Below are positions 63,777 through 64,000 of a DNA stretch of 64,000 nucleotides, piece after piece. The position numbers and the translations under genes are program-made. Under the pieces are notes generated by a model, which was not told the DNA's origin, made no database searches, and saw only the letters and a program-made list of their open reading frames with translations. The number at the start of each line of letters is the position of its first letter. The stretch's first letter is position 1. This DNA comes from Bosea sp. PAMC 26642 (GTDB lineage: Bacteria > Pseudomonadota > Alphaproteobacteria > Rhizobiales > Beijerinckiaceae). The stretch lies in the NCBI RefSeq assembly GCF_001562255.1, contig NZ_CP014301.1, positions 1,922,001-1,986,000 on the forward strand. Reading direction: 5' to 3'.

Positions 63777-64000
63777 ATGGCCTTCACCTGCGATATACCG
63801 GCCCTTCCAACCGTCCAGCAGGACGACGGCGCCATCCGGATCACGCGCCGGGATTTCGAGCCTGGCGCCGTCACGGGTTGGCACAGCCATGGCTGGCCCT
63901 ATTTCGTCGTGATGCTGATGGCCGGAACGCTGCGCATCCATGACGGCAAGACCGAGACCGACGTGCCGCTGGCTCAGGGGCAGGCCTATATGCGCCCCGC
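63777..64000 (+). CDS. Cupin-domain protein, 3' end outside window
   Basis: The first 74 residues of a cupin protein. GAVTGWHSHGWPYFVVMLMA matches cupin motif 1 (HxH...), with GTLRIHDGKTETDVPLAQGQ following. A GGAG site lies five bases before the ATG. It is truncated at the window edge, so its function is not known. It is divergent from the GntR gene. Confidence 0.85.
   Translation, partial: MAFTCDIPALPTVQQDDGAIRITRRDFEPGAVTGWHSHGWPYFVVMLMAGTLRIHDGKTETDVPLAQGQAYMRP

Overview
The window is GC-rich, densely coded chromosomal DNA of an alphaproteobacterium in the Rhizobiales (Hyphomicrobiales). Bosea or a close relative is my best guess, from gene content and order (folE-hisI, DUF3126, Usg, ExoD, BcsS, Anbu cluster, CoxSLM-type hydroxylase). 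I see no phage, insertion sequence, rRNA or CRISPR. There is one tRNA (Leu, anticodon UAA). About 65 protein genes are supported. Both edges cut a gene: the end of folE on the left and a cupin gene on the right.

Left part (1-22.7 kb): folE and hisI, a patatin-like lipase, CBS and rhomboid proteins, a PAS protein next to a tandem PilZ (c-di-GMP) protein, a bacterial transglutaminase-like peptidase, gamma-carbonic anhydrase, a beta-lactamase-fold hydrolase, a divergent SHMT-like enzyme facing a LysR regulator, cysE, an alpha/beta hydrolase, a DUF1624 membrane protein with a Cys-rich tail, a CHCC zinc-finger protein, an FAD monooxygenase, a chrB-chrA chromate operon, a CNNM/CorC transporter and a DUF938 protein.

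Middle (22.7-47 kb): tRNA-Leu, an acyl-CoA/ACP synthetase, a strongly divergent PEP-carboxylase-like protein, a GST, an EamA transporter, xanthine phosphoribosyltransferase, the two halves of CinA as separate genes around an FkbM methyltransferase, then map and radC. Next is the four-gene Anbu cluster (35.0-39.2 kb): circularly permuted ATP-grasp, alpha-E protein, transglutaminase-like protein and Anbu proteasome-like peptidase. The transglutaminase member appears to lack its catalytic cysteine. A GGDEF-EAL protein, exoD, purC, usg, bcsS, an orphan amino-acid-binding protein, an L,D-transpeptidase and a lipoprotein follow.

Right part (47-64 kb): a molybdenum hydroxylase cluster of the form II CoxL type. 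On the minus strand it holds coxG, coxS, coxL, coxM, a MoxR ATPase (coxD), an NTF2-like gene, a VWA protein (coxE), a short XdhC, a LysE exporter, a second XdhC and a MoeA/MocA fusion. A brnTA toxin-antitoxin pair and a globin-coupled-type chemotaxis receptor are interleaved on the plus strand. Beyond it lie a two-subunit aconitase X, a vapBC pair whose toxin is frameshifted, a GntR regulator with a candidate operator, and the truncated cupin gene.

The intergenic spaces carry several families of about 75-150 bp imperfect palindromes, usually at gene ends.
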